Origin: Plenodomus lindquistii
Lineage: Eukaryota; Ascomycota; Dothideomycetes; Pleosporales; Leptosphaeriaceae
Assembly: GCA_025504975.1 (NCBI GenBank)
Contig: JANUWI010000002.1
Coordinates: 3,162,001 to 3,226,000 of the forward strand
DNA: 64,000 bases
Direction: 5' to 3'
How positions within the stretch are numbered: position 1 is the first letter of the stretch; every line of letters begins with the position of its first letter. A program made the position numbers and the translations under genes. Positions 34,001 to 46,237 of the stretch are shown here, piece by piece. The notes beneath the pieces are model-generated. The model did not search any database. It saw only the letters and a program-made list of their open reading frames with translations, and was not told the DNA's origin.

Positions 34001-35439
34001 AACTGAGTACTGATTGCACACAATTGCAACAGCTTATGTCTCTGGAGATGTCTATGGCGTTGATTGCTGCCGTGAACCTCCTTGGCTCGTGTATCATCGC
34101 CTTTGTCTACGGTTGGAAACTCTCACTTGTGGCTCTCTTCGCCGCAATGCCAATCATCTTGGCTGCTGGCTACTTCCGTGTCCGCTTCGAGATGCAATTC
34201 GAGAAGACCACCGCGTCGGTATTTGAGAATAGCAGCCAGTTTGCAACAGAAGCCGTCGGTGCTTTTCGCACTGTATTAAGCCTCATATTGGAGGACACGA
34301 TCGGAGACCGATACGACTCACTGCTTAAGGGACACGTAGCGGAGGCTTTCGGCAGCGCCAAGTACAACACCCTCGTTTTCGCAGCCAGTGACAGCATTGA
34401 GATGGCATGCATGGCACTGACATTCTGGTACGGTGGTACACTTCTAGCATCGCGCGAGTACGACCTCTTGATGTACTTTATTCCCTACATGGCTATTGTA
34501 CAAGGCGCTACTGCGGCAGGACAATGGTTCTCCTTCGCTCCAAATATGGCCCAGGCAACACTTGCTGCGAATCGCATTCTGAGTATGCGGCCACCCAAGC
34601 TCACGACGGACCCAACATACCCTACTCCCAAGGACCTTAAGAATGGCGTCAGGATCGACTTCCACAATGTCTCTTTTGCCTATAGATCCCGCGATCTCCC
34701 CGTGCTATCGAATCTCAACATCAGTATCCTCCCCGGTCAGTTCGCTGCACTGGTAGGAGCCTCCGGCTGCGGTAAATCCACCACAATAAGCCTGCTTGAG
34801 CGCTTCTACGATGCCACATCTGGGCAGATCCTCATCAACGATCAACCGCTGACATCCCTCGACACAGCGGCCTACCGCAAGCAAGTCAGTCTCGTAAGTC
34901 AAGAACCCACACTGTACGAAGGCACGATCCACGAGAACGTCGCACTGTCCGTAGACATCGCCACTGATACCGACATTGAAATTGCATGTCGCGACGCACA
35001 AATCCATGACTTCATTACCTCCCTGCCTGACGGCTACGCCACGCGTCTAGGACCAAAAGGTCTTTCCCTCTCTGGCGGTCAAAAACAGCGTCTCAGCCTC
35101 GCGCGCGCGTTACTGCGGAAGCCAAAGCTTCTGCTTCTAGATGAAGCGACGAGTAGTCTGGACTCTGAGAGCGAGAAGCTGGTACAAGACGCTATTGAGC
35201 GGGCGGCTGGAGAGGGCGGCCGAACTGTGATAGCGGTTGCACATCGTCTTGCTACGATTCAAAAGGCTGACGTTGTTTTTGTGTTGGGTGGTGGGAGAGT
35301 GTTGGAGCGAGGTGGTCATCAGGGACTGTTGAGAGCGAGGGGGGTGTATTGGCAGATGGTAGGTCTCTTGTTGTTGCGTACGTTTGGGTGATAAAGTGCT
35401 AATCGTGTGTAGTGCCAGGCTCAAGCTCTCGATCGATAG
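31096..35439 (+). CDS. ABC-B full transporter (multidrug resistance / P-glycoprotein type)
   Basis: Exons 31096-31290, 31343-31636, 31719-31913, 31972-35358 and 35413-35439; 1365 residues. The layout is TMD1-NBD1-TMD2-NBD2, plasma membrane, ATP-driven export. NBD1: Walker A GPSGSGKST at 456-464, signature LSGGQRQ near 637, Walker B ILILDEATSSID, H-loop IVIAHRLSTI. NBD2: Walker A GASGCGKST, signature LSGGQKQRLSLARA, Walker B LLLLDEATSSLD, H-loop AVAHRLATI. Both catalytic glutamates are present. NBD1 carries an insert of roughly 70 residues between Walker A and the Q-loop (residues about 475-550, Lys/Ser/Thr-rich). Intron 2 has a TACTAAC branch at 31699. The last exon codes for eight residues (CQAQALDR) that match the usual end of the family; reading through the intron gives a less typical tail. 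The substrate is unknown. Confidence 0.93.
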
Positions 35440-35892
35440 ACCTACGGGCGGATATGTCTGCAACATCTGGAACCATCTGTAAGATCAAATTGGGGAGATC
35501 TACTATGTTCGACATCACTTCTTAACCACACTGAGCCTTGAGACGGAAAGAGGAACACTGGGGTAACACAACACGTAAGGGGACTCGAATACACCACTCA
35601 CCTCCTATATCTTTTCTCCCCAGAAATCATGTACTCGTAATTCAGTGTCTTCACACGAACAACTTAGTAATTTAACGTATCCTTCAACCAAGGTGTGAGT
35701 GTCTCAGATTCTAGTTGTTTACCGGACCTTTTGATCTTCTACATGCCTCTATGAGTACACCTTGCTCCAATGCAAATGTTCAAGCCGCTGTGTCAATACT
35801 GTAAAAGGCATCCCAGCCTCAAGGGATGGAGAGAATGGCGCTCTCGCGGAAGCTGATTGGAGGAGGTCCATCTCAGTCAGAGTACGCTCCAT
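35440..35892. other. Convergent 3' region, ABC transporter and HAD gene
   Basis: About 450 bases holding two 3' UTRs; no gene or distinct motif seen. Confidence 0.45.
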
Positions 35893-36872
35893 CTAAAAGC
35901 TCTTGAAACACTCTGGAAAGATCTTGCGCAGCTCCTGTAAGCTCCGGATCTGGTATTTGCTTGCTGGTTGCGGAGGCGCAGGGTCCTTCTCGCCAAGCAG
36001 GTGTGCTACATTCCAGCCTCGCTTCTCAGCGGCTTCGCAATTAATGAAAGAGTCATCTGTCAGGAACATTAGCAGAGTCACGGAATCTATGGTTTAGTCA
36101 GACTCACCAACAAAGTAGCACTTCTCGTTTGCCTTGATCCCAGCCTCCTGCATAGCTTTGTCGAACATCTCTTCATGCGGCTTGCAGTAGAACTTGTCTG
36201 ATCCGTAGTCGCAGAAGGTAATGCCCTCGAACAAGTCGTCGATGCCGAGTAGTTTGACCACACGCTTACCGTGGGTGATGTAGGCGTTTGTGAATAACCA
36301 CAGTCGGACTTTGCTGGTATCGATATCTTGGATTAACTTGCGGAGTTCTGGGTCAGGCTTGATGATGTCTTCTAGCGGTAGCGCATCGTCGACTTTTCGG
36401 TTGTACTCGAGCGCATCGACCTTGTGGTGGCGGACAAGGCCCTCGATGGCGAGACCATATTCTCGGTAATATTTGTAGTGCAGTTCGTTTGCGTCTTCTT
36501 GGGATAAGCTGAGATGCTCCTTGAAGAATTTGTCTGAGGTTTTGGTCAGTACATGTGAGTGTTTGCGCCGAGGGATCGATGTTGTAATGTATTCCATCCT
36601 TGCAATGCGTGTGTACGACACGGAGACGAGTGCTCTTTGAATCAAAACACCTAGTCGCAGGAACAGGATGACTTACCAATCAATTCGGCCATGAGGCGGT
36701 GAATATCGAGACCTGGAATGATCAATATCGCACTTGACCAGTTACGTTATGTTTGATTTACTCTTCGAGTATAGCTATGAGGATTAGTGACACTCCCATC
36801 GCGACAAGTTTTCAGACTCACACAGTTGTCAATGTCGAAAAAGAAGACTGGCTTCTCATTGCTATCCGCCAT
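35893..36872 (-). CDS. HAD-family pyrimidine 5'-nucleotidase (SDT1/PHM8 type)
   Basis: Exons on the minus strand 36872-36822, 36774-36762, 36712-36677, 36533-36108 and 36056-35893; 229 residues. Exon 2 is only 13 nt and exon 3 only 36 nt; all phases agree. HAD phosphatase motifs: I, DIDN at 13-16 (nucleophile Asp13, general acid Asp15); II, FTNAY near 115; III, Lys of CKPHEEMF near 147; IV, VGDDSFIN near 174. The conserved family stretch AIEGLVRHHKVDALEYN is present, as in yeast SDT1 and PHM8, which dephosphorylate UMP/CMP or lysophosphatidic acid and AMP. The exact substrate is not set by sequence. A simple ORF reading would recover only exon 4, so the small exons matter. The gene is convergent with the ABC transporter. 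Confidence 0.92.
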
Positions 36873-37424
36873 GGTGCTGGTGAATGAGGGTGGCGTCGAG
36901 GATCTAGTATAGACCAGGCGTGCAAGCTCGAGTAGCAACAGAACTAGGTGTCTATTTGAAGTTACTCCACCAGTGAAATCTGTACGTAGTGACGGCAAGT
37001 CAAAGATCCGGAGTATGACTCTACGAAGGTTAGCAGCGTGCAAACCTAAGCCAGCGCAACAGCATGGTACCTTTTATGCAATATGACACATGTACTACTC
37101 GCTGTTTTCTTTAAGGTTTATCTACAACCAATTTGCATGAGAAGTGAAAGTGTTTTAGTGTCCAGACGCGAACGGTACATGGGGAAGTGATGATCCTCAT
37201 AAGGTCTAGTGCCTTGGCGCATCTGCATCGTTGATTTTCGAGCGCGTGTCGCTCTGCTGCACATCCACCCTCGCTGCGTGTCGCAACCAACCCCCTTTTT
37301 CACTCACGTCGAACGCAGCAACAGCGTCTGTCGCCTGTACTTGTATAATTGCGGTGACTGTACTGTTCGTTGGTATTGGTATCCAGCCGAAGTGCTGCGA
37401 CAGTGCGAGCCCAAGCTGTCAAAC
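36873..37424. other. Divergent promoter region, HAD and disordered-protein genes
   Basis: About 550 bases between head-to-head starts. The frame upstream of 37425 is open but has no ATG, and it reads like leader sequence. Confidence 0.45.
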
Positions 37425-39820
37425 ATGTCAACATCCACACTGCCACCGTCGCATCTAAACGGCACAGGCGTAGTACCCGCGGAGTTGCTTCGCGAGGCCG
37501 AGTTCCTTCAAAAGGTCCTCCAGATACGCGATCAGGTGCTTGCTAGCAAACATCCGCGTATTCATCTGCCACCCAAAGTAATCGAACAGGTTGCACCGCG
37601 TCTCGCACAATCGACGCCTAACAACAGACCGTCGACAAACGGCACACCGAATGGAAGCGCTCCGCAGTCGTTTCCCCCGCGCTCGGGTAGCTCGCTCCAG
37701 CACCCTACGCCCCCTCTCGCTCCCACACAGCGACCATACTCGGCCACTTCATCATCCGGTATCGACCCGGTGTTGCTTACAAAGTCCGATCATTTGATCA
37801 AGGCAGAGCTGCAGCTCAAGCGGCAGCAGATTGAACGGCAGTTGAAGGACCAGTTCGATAGGAAGGGACGTGGCAATGATGCAGACGAGCGAGAAGCGCT
37901 GATCAACGTGGAAGAGTGTCTGATAAAGGCTCACCTACGCGTGCCCCCTATCTCTGGCTTACGATCAACGACTAACAACAGCGATGGCGCGGAGTCGTTT
38001 GACGAGAACTCGTATTACTCTAGCAAAGCGGACAGTTGGTCGTCAGAAGAGGTCGACCCCAACCAGAACGCCCATGCTGATGCCACGAGTCCACTGACAT
38101 CTCAGGCAAATCATGTAGTTTCCCAGTCACGTCCTGTTGAGCCCACAGTGATTGATTTAGACGAAGAAGCTTATGAGCCGGCTGATGATATTGAAATCTA
38201 TGAGCCTGACTCGACACTACCGCAGGACGATGACGAGGAAGAGGACTATTCACCTCCTCCAGCTGACATCGGACCAAGTGAGCCTCTCAGAGGTCGTGCA
38301 CGCGCTCGCGGCGCTGGTAACGGCGACACCAATGGGTACGATTTCTTCTTTACAGTTCCTCCTATTTTTGCAATCGTTGGTCCTTTCCACTGGTCATTTT
38401 CAAATCAAGATGAGTTTATCCAATCTTGCGTTATCAAGGCGTTGATCTCCATGACCATCCCACCCTTGGATTTCATCATGTCCTTGAAATGTGGCACGAG
38501 ATGGCCACTTCGGCCCTTTGAGCATCTGAGATGCAGCTGAGCGCAACTTGCTGATCGCTAAACAGGTCTCGTCGTCAAAGTCCAGCTGGACCCACAGCTC
38601 CTCTGCATAATCCCCGCAAGCGGCGGCGAGACGAGAAACGCGACGAAAAGCGACGGCAGCAGCAAGCCAGCAAACGTGCTGATCCCTCGCCAGAACCATA
38701 TATCAAGCAAGAGCCTCAGTCGCCGCCCCAATTCGCGGGGTACCCTGATGCACAACCCAGTAAGCGTCGCGCTCTTCAGTCATTACCGAGCGATATGGAT
38801 GTTGTTTCGTTACAAGAAGGTGCTAGAGCGCAGCCGGTCTATTTCCGCGATCAGGAGCTTTTGTCCCGCCCGTATCGTGAGATGGAGGAACCGTCTTCGC
38901 CAACCGTTATACACGTGCCCCAGCGAAGGCCACAGCGCGATGAGCAGGATCTGAGAAGAGTCGCAAGCCTCCAACATGCACGACGACCTTATTCACCAGG
39001 TGGTGGCGCCGAGATGTTCCAGCTACCCGCCGAGCCACGCCAGATCCGTGCTGTATCCCACGCGTTCGTCGATCGCTCCGAGCCGCCCATCTACCGAGAG
39101 GCTTCGGCTCGACCTTCAGCCGCGCCGAGATACGTTCGCGAACGTTCACGTTCACCAGTGCTGGAATACGTACCTCGCCAGCCCTCTCCTATTCTGATGG
39201 CACCCCCACCTCGACGCATTGTAGTTGATCAATACGGCAACAAATACTATGCGGCACCCGTCGACGCGCGAGAGTCAATGGCGCCGCCTAGTCGCAGGAT
39301 TGAAGTTGATCCTTACTACGAGCGGGCCGTGACTCGAGAGCCGACGATGCGAGCCGCTGCTCGTACAGAGATATATGAAGATGAGGTTGTTCAAAGGATG
39401 CCTCCACCGCCTCGACGGTATACGGAAGCATCTAATTCTGAATTCATTGAGAACCCTGCATACCGACAACGAGAGTCATCTCGGCGACCAGTGGAGGTGG
39501 AATATCGGCCCATGGCCCAGCACAGTGACATGGGCCCGCCACGGGAGTATGCGCCGTCTCGGTCGTACAGTATGCGACCTGAAGGCATTCGACGAGAGGT
39601 GCCGGAAGGATATGTTCGACATGAGAGTGTACAGCCTGGTCCTGTGCGTGTTTCTCAGCCTCGTTTCCGCGAAGTCAGCATCGCACATCGGGAGCCGTTG
39701 GATGAGCGGCGATTCGTTAGTGCGCCCCAAAGCCGTCGTTATGTTGACGAGGGCCCGATTGAAGTAGCGCAGGAGTCGTACAGCCCGGCTGAGCCGCGGC
39801 GTGTGTATGCGCGCTACTGA
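37425..39820 (+). CDS. Large disordered protein, function unknown
   Basis: Exons 37425-38335 and 38566-39820; 721 residues. The 230-nt intron is long for this window. Residues 1-60 are a helical segment (LLREAEFLQKVLQIRDQVLA), followed by Pro/Ser-rich linker. A short coiled coil rich in Gln/Arg/Lys (KAELQLKRQQIERQLKDQF) lies at about 130-150. An acidic tract (DLDEEAYEPADDIEIYEPD, QDDDEEEDY) lies at about 245-285. Exon 2 opens with a strongly basic run (NPRKRRRDEKRDEKRRQQQ), a likely nuclear signal. The rest is Arg/Pro/Glu/Tyr-rich with repeated PPPRR-type motifs (APPPRRIVVD, APPSRRIEVD, PPPPRRYTEA). No catalytic domain is recognised. It may be a nuclear or RNA-associated protein; this is inference from composition. 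Confidence 0.75.
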
Positions 39821-40914
39821 TTGTAGTTGGTGAGGAGGTTATTGACTTGCAGCTGTTGTATTTTGATAGTGTTGGATTAGGATGCTGAGTGACAGGACTT
39901 TCTTGACGCTTGGCGCAGTAAATAGTTGTAGTTGTAGTCCCGCGCATTGGGGACATGTAGTCTGTAATTGCAACATTGCCAGTTGGAGTGAACAGTACCC
40001 CTTGGTCCTGTCTTAGTGGTACAGTAGGGTATATACAATGCTGATTGCAGCCCTGTAAGGTTTGCATCATCGAGTGCACCAGTTTCAGCATGGATCTCAC
40101 TCGACGTTAGGCATATTCGGCTGTGGCAGCCGGGCGCAGTTCCGGAGAAGCCGTTCAGGCCGCGTGTGCAAGTAGCCGTCCAGGGCTCCCGTTGCACAGC
40201 AGAGAGATGGGCTCACGAGACGGTGAATGTGCTCTTTCAAGGAGGGCACGACGAGTTGTGCGGTGCACGGCCGGGGCGAGGGCGGTGGGTGGAGATGCAG
40301 GCTGGTCTCCGACTCGAATGGGTCCCATCACATCACACACGGCGTTTCTTATGCATGCGTGCGTGTTTGACGTGCACAGGGCTGGAAGCTGAGCACGGAT
40401 TGTTTCTATTATTGCCTGGCACGCCTGGCCATAACTCATGGGCTATGATTGATGGTGATGCGGTAATCTGGAGCAATGCCTGCAATGGGGCTATGCTGTT
40501 TTGGTCGTAGGCGTGCAGCTGATGGACAGGCCACACTGGGCAGCCAAACCAAAGCCCGCCCAAGGGCCACTCAGTCACGGTCAGCGCAACGGCGGGGCGC
40601 ACGTGAGGGTCATTGTCATGGCCAGACGCACTGTGAAAGGATGCTGTAGGATGAGGTGGCACAGGGCCCGGGCAGTAATGGAGGAGCAGCCGGGCGCCTG
40701 TGTGCGCAGACTGCTGCATCCTGCATCCATGATTTTGGAGGTGTGGACGGTTGGGCGCACGGGCCCCACGGCGCGGGCCAATGGCGGGCGGCGTCGTCGC
40801 CTTGCTCACCCTGCTGCTCTGCTCTCCCGACCTTCCTCGTCTTTCGCTCCTCGCTCTCCCACCCCCCATCACGCCGCCCGCCAACTCCCCTAGGGCGCTC
40901 TCCACCAACCTACC
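39821..40914. other. Intergenic, upstream of KH-domain gene
   Basis: About 1.1 kb with no gene. The right half (40500-40900) is GC-rich and C-rich near the KH start. A minus-strand frame across 40333-41238 is a shadow of the KH gene and its promoter. Confidence 0.45.
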
Positions 40915-43900
40915 ATGCACAAGATATCCAACTTCACCGGCCAGGCCCGCCACGGCTGGGAGAAGATGGCCCCGTCCACGGGCTTCCCGTTCTCGAGGTC
41001 CAACCACGACATGTCGGCCGTCACAGCTCCAATCAAGCGCCCCTCGACGGCCACGTCTGCCCCGCCCGTCATCGCCCCCGGCACCCTCGTCAACCTGTCC
41101 TTCAACGTGCCCTTTTCCTCCAACCTCGCCGGCCCCGACCCCGACGACATCATGTGGGCGAGCCCCGGAGCAAAGGCGCGCTGGACCCATCCGGAAGGCA
41201 CGGCTGAGGCCACGCCCACGCACAAGCTGCCCGTCCACGCCCAGAATGTCGAGAACCTGCGGAACCTGTGTCGAGACGTGAGCGAGCAGGGCGAGGGACG
41301 CGTCGTCCAGGCCACCGTCACGTCGGCCGAGTCCAAGCCGTTACCGGGCCTGCAGCGCGGTCCCTTGCGCGCCCTCGTGACCAACGTGTGCCTGTCCGGC
41401 GAGCTCGAGGTCGTCAACTCGATGCGCTGCAAAATTCTGAATTCGACGCCCATCTCTCTGGTAGGCCACAGCTGCGAGACGTCATAGCACCGTGCAATAG
41501 CTGACTTCTTGGCACAGCGCTCATCCTTCGTCGACATTGACTCAAACCTCATCATTGACCCGGCCTCGCAGAACGTCAAGGGCCCGGTCCTGCAGCAGCT
41601 CGATCTCATCTCCAAGACGACCAAAGCTGACATATTCCTACTCATGCCCAAGCAGCCCGACATCGAGACGGCCAGCTTCCACGGCAACATTGATACTGGC
41701 ATGGACCCGCGTCTGCGTTGTGCCATCTATGGGGACTTGGAGACAATGGAGCACGCCAAGACGCGTGTCCTGATCATGATCGACCAGATTGTGAGTTTCA
41801 TGTGCCCCGCAGTTGCGTCGTCTGCGCAAAAACTGACTCGTTGCTTAGCTCAAGCGATACGTTGATACCATGAAACTCGAGCTGACCATGCACACATTGA
41901 TTTGTGGACGTGCACGCAAGAACATCAAGATGATCGAGTCGGCCACAGGAACCGCCATCTACTTCCCACCGCCGTTCCCCCGCTTGTTCGGCTACACCCC
42001 GCCGGGTGCCCAGCGGAGACCGGATGACCTGGTCTACATTACAGGTGAGAATTCGGAGCACATCCTTCGCGCCAAGCAGCGCCTGCACGACCTTGTCATG
42101 TCTACCAAGGTCTTTGTGAAGCCGGTTATGGTCACTGACACCAAACTTGATGCTATTCTGCTCGAGCGTCTCGACAAAGTGCGCAAAATCATCGAGAACA
42201 ATGGCTCGTACATCTTGCTGCCCCCTCTGGGTGTTCAGCGAGGTGTTGTTAGGGTTCAAGGCACTGATGTCCTGCACGTCGAGCGGACTGTCCGCGAACT
42301 TATGCAGCTCGTATGTCTACCTTGCTCCTACATTCACTGCTTACGCTGACATCTTCAAGGCTGGCCAATTCTACAGTGCCTCCTGGTTCATTACTCACCC
42401 TGATCCCACTCAGCGTCCTCCAACTCAGGCCGATGTTCGTGCTATGCTCTCCGACATTTGCATCAACTCGGGTGCCGAAGTCAGCTTTGAGAAGCTCAAC
42501 TTCCATATCTACGGATCTGACGATGCTGTCAGGGCTGCTTTGATGGTCATCAGTAACATTCCCTTTGTGAAGAAATCGCAATACAACATGAGTGTCAAAA
42601 TCGAGCTTGCCAATGAACACAAGGAGTTCGTCAGCGGTAAGAAGAACGGCAAGATCAACAAGATCATGAGCCACAGCAGCGTACAAATCGTCTTTGACGG
42701 TTTCAACGAGTACAACTTCTACATTGTAGTCCGTGGCGCTCAGTACGAAGCTACCAAGAGCGGCCTTGATTTGGTTGAGCAGGAGATGCCTGCCTCGATC
42801 TCATTCCATGTGCCTGACCAGTACCACAAGCGCATCATCGGCATTGGCGGTCAGCACATCCAACGCATCATGAAGAAGTATTCTGTCTTCGTAAAGTTTT
42901 CCAATGCTATGGACCGTGGAGGCTTTGGCAAAGAGGAAGATGACATCAAGGTCGACAACGTCATCTGTCGTACTCCTGCACGCAATGCTCAGAACCTTGA
43001 TTTGGTCAAACAGGAAATTATGGACATGGTCGAGAAGGCTGATGCCGAGTTCGTCTCCGAGACGATCAACATCAACCGCTTGTACCATCGTGAGCTCATC
43101 GCGCGTCTCGACAAAATTGATGAGTTGGAAAAGAAGTTCAACTGCAAGATCACTTTCCCTAGCACTGAGGAAGCTAGTGATATCGTCACTGTCTCTGGTC
43201 CTGAATATCAGGTGCCATTGGCAGTTGATGAATTCTTGGTAAGCTCATCACTATTCAGATACACAAACAGCACCAGCTAACACTTCCTAGGGCATGGTGC
43301 CTGAATCCCATGATCTTGCCTTCCCAGCAACTACCGATCTCAGCGAGCATATACGTTCTCCTGAATTCCAGACTGACATCATTGAGAAGTTGAAGACTCA
43401 GCACGTCGTTGATGCTCAATTGAAGGAAACCCAGACTGAGACTCATGATGGAAAAGAAGAGCAGATCGAGACGTTTCACCTCGTCTTTACCAGGAACAAC
43501 GCCGGCGGGCTCAAGGATGCTATTGATTTCCTTCTCAACCACCTGGTCATGCACGGCCTCGACACCAACACCGTTCGTGGCGCCCTCCCTCGCCCCAAGT
43601 CCGATTCGTTCGAAGATTCTCTGCCTTTCTTCGAATCCAAGTTGCTTCAGCGTGCCGAGCCGGCCGTTGATAGCACCGACTCCCCCACTCGCTCCCACTT
43701 CGGTGACGATGAGCCTCGTGGCATGCTTGACCGGCTTCGCAAGCCTGGTAGCATGTCTTCCTTTACGTCCATCTTCAACGGACGCAAGAACACCAACTCT
43801 CCCGGCTCTCTTTTCAAGCATGCTTCTAGCAATGCTTCCAAGGCATCCCTTGCCAGCCTTGAATCCACTGGCAGCTACCGCAACCCGTGGAACGACAGCG

Positions 43901-44100
43901 GCATCAATCTCGCGGATGACGAGCACCACACCAATGGTTGGTCTATGCCAACTCCGCGCTTTGAATCCAAATTTCCCTTTGGTTCTTCTTCTGGGGACGT
44001 GACCCCAAGGTACGACCCGCGGGGCTCCGTGGACAGCGGCCGCCCCAGTACTTCTCATTCTGCATCTGGATACCCGGCCCCTATTGGGCCTCCTCGTTAA
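40915..44100 (+). CDS. Multi-KH-domain RNA-binding protein (Khd4/YLL032C-like)
   Basis: Exons 40915-41460, 41518-41790, 41849-42310, 42360-43238 and 43291-44100; 989 residues, all phases zero. The middle 200-700 region is a tandem array of KH-like domains. The clearest KH has RIIGIGGQHIQRIMKKYS at about 588, with the GxxG loop. Others are degenerate (LICGRARKNIKMIES; GKKNGKINKIMSHSSVQ; LDKIDELEKKFNCKITFPS). The N-terminus is a separate conserved segment. The C-terminal 200 residues are Ser/Asn/Gly-rich and disordered (SFTSIFNGRKNTNSPG). This layout matches fungal proteins related to Ustilago Khd4, which binds mRNA 3' ends during polar growth, and yeast YLL032C; the link is by family resemblance. 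It is cytoplasmic if it acts like them. All introns fall between codons, an unusual regularity. Confidence 0.88.
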
Positions 44101-45055
44101 GTGATACACCATTTCAAACTACTTGATACCACCACTCCCATACTGTACCGGCTTTACGAAGAATACCCCGCTACGCGTGTTTGCCCTGTCTCGGTCTTTA
44201 CGCGCAACTTTATGCGAACGAAAAAGAATTATACCCCTCCTACTCTACGGCGAAAACTTGCAAGGGGCCAGACGGGCTGCTTGTTGTAGGTTGCGCTGTG
44301 TTTGCTCATGTTTTTTTGGCTTTTGCATGTATTTTTGTCTCTATCTGTTTTCCTTTTGGAGTTGTGGAATTGAGATGATTCCCCCTCGGCGCAAAAGAAA
44401 TATACCAATTTGCTGCTTTGTGGATTTTCTGCTGCGTTGTCTTGTTGCTGTTGTGTGTTTCTTGGTTGGAATGCAAGGAAGGATGGGTCTCGTGGCGGGA
44501 ATGGATGATACCCCCGCCAGCCGTGGTGAGACGGATCTTGGTGGGCTATGACCTGGTGACGGCAGTCTTTGGGATGAGGAGGGTTTAATGTCTGGGGTTT
44601 AATCTCTCTCTCACAGGCCCGCCTGCCCCTCCGCTTCTTTGCTGTATCCTGAAAAGGCGGCAACGAAGGCAGATTGTGCTGTAGGAGGAGGACATGACGA
44701 AAAAGTGTTTTGAGCCTTGAGATGACATACACAATAGACGAATGAGACTCACGTACACCCAATGTTTGCTTGCCAGGTTCCATTTTGGATTGTTGTACCA
44801 GATGCTCAGCGGCGCTTCTGCTCATGTGGAGGTTGGAGGGCTGGAGGGCTGGGCCTAGCGTGAACTACTCCACAACGCTCACGCAAAATGACGTCGGCAA
44901 TAATATCCTTAGAGCCGAAGCTCGTGCTCCACTTTGCCATCTCGGACTGAGCGTCATCGCTCGCGCATAGCAGTTTGTCGGAGCACACGCTGTTCCCTTT
45001 CCTTTCCATCTGCGGTCCCCAATATAATATTTTTGACCACGCTCAAATCACAGTC
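44101..45055. other. Intergenic, KH gene 3' region to rhodanese promoter
   Basis: About 950 bases with no gene. The left part is T-rich 3' UTR (TTTTTTTGG near 44310). AATATAATAT at 45021-45030 lies 26 bases before the next start codon. Nothing else recognised. Confidence 0.45.
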
Positions 45056-45857
45056 ATGGCCTCGAAACGCGCCGTTCAGCTTCTTACCCTTCGCACGAAT
45101 GCCTCGGTTGCCGGTCGCCAGGCACCGCGACTGTGTGCGCATGCGTCGCGGGCACTGAGTACTGCTTCGCGCGCACAGATTACCAATGCGCTGCCGAGCA
45201 GAGCAATCGTGCGTGAAAGCGCTGCGATTTCCCAGATTGGCGGCGTGCAGAAGCGATGGGACTCGAGTTCGGCGGGGGAGCAGAAGACCAAGTCGTATGA
45301 ATACGAAGATGTGCGTCCTCTTCCTACTACCCATCCACATCCAGATATCTATATTCTATATTCCACCGTACATTCATACTAACCCCATCTCCCAGGTCCT
45401 AGCAATCCTCGAAAATCCCTCCGACTCCCGCCTCCTAATCGACGTGCGCGAGCCCCACGAATTCGAAGCCAACAGCATCCCCACGGCGCTCAACATCCCC
45501 GTCGCCTCGCAGCCCGACGCCCTTCTTCTCAGCGAAGAAGATTTCGCCGACCGCTTTGGCTTCGCCAAGCCGCCGCTCGCAAAGGAAGTCGTGTTTTTCT
45601 GCAAAGCGGGTGTGCGGAGTCGCGCAGCGGCGAGCTTCGCGAAGCAGGCTGGGTACACGAATGTTGGGGAGTACAAGGGGAGTTGGGCGGATTGGGAGAA
45701 GAGGGGTGGGCCGGGGACTAAGAGTCCGCCGCCGGCGGGGGGTGTGGGCGAGGGCAAGGGACCGGTGACTGAAACGAAGGTTACGGGGAGGACGGGGACG
45801 AGTGGGGAGGAGGATGTGGGGGAGCGGGGGATTCCGGAGGCGCCGAAGATTAAGTAG
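45056..45857 (+). CDS. Mitochondrial rhodanese (thiosulfate sulfurtransferase-like), RDL type
   Basis: Exons 45056-45310 and 45396-45857; 238 residues. The first 65 residues are rich in Arg, Ser and Ala with few acids (MASKRAVQLLTLRTNAS), fitting a mitochondrial presequence. A single rhodanese domain follows at about 86-190: LLIDVREPHEFEANSIP, then the active-site loop FFCKAGVRSRAA with Cys154, then YKGSWADWEKRGG. The loop begins with Cys and has six residues to the helix, as needed for sulfur transfer. The tail after GGPGTKSPPPAGG is Gly/Glu-rich and G-rich in DNA. Yeast relatives are RDL1 and RDL2/AIM42. The sulfur donor and acceptor in vivo are not known. Confidence 0.9.
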
Positions 45858-46237
45858 TAGAGAGGGTGGCGGTAAAGGAGGATCAAGTTAGGATAGTATA
45901 GAGTGTGTGACGAGTCTATGATTGATGTAACTGAGCCAACGACTGTGTTTTGAATGCACTGCAAATGGCCGGTAACATGTACGTAAGTCTCGGTGCGGTT
46001 ATCAGACATATTGCTTGTGCACAGGTAACATTTCTGGGCCTAAAAAGTCTCTATTGTCGTGGTGTGGATGCATCAGCTTTTTACAGTACAGTTGATCACG
46101 AATCATGGCGGACCCTGGCGCCGGTGATACCGCGTCATGAGCTGACATCATACCTCATCCGTCGCGTCTACCTTCAGTCAGCCCATTCCCATTCATTTGG
46201 AGCCCGTCCATTATAAACAGCCGACTGCAGACTAGCC
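45858..46237. other. Intergenic, rhodanese to basic-secretory-protein gene
   Basis: 380 bases with no gene. A TTATAAA motif at about 46211-46217 lies just upstream of the next start. Confidence 0.4.

Noticed and set aside
35359..35391. Unspliced C-terminus of the ABC transporter
   Set aside because: A GT-AG intron here gives the family-typical end CQAQALDR, so the read-through tail was set aside.
40333..41726. Two long minus-strand frames (301 and 278 residues)
   Set aside because: Shadows of the first exons of the KH-domain gene and its GC-rich promoter.
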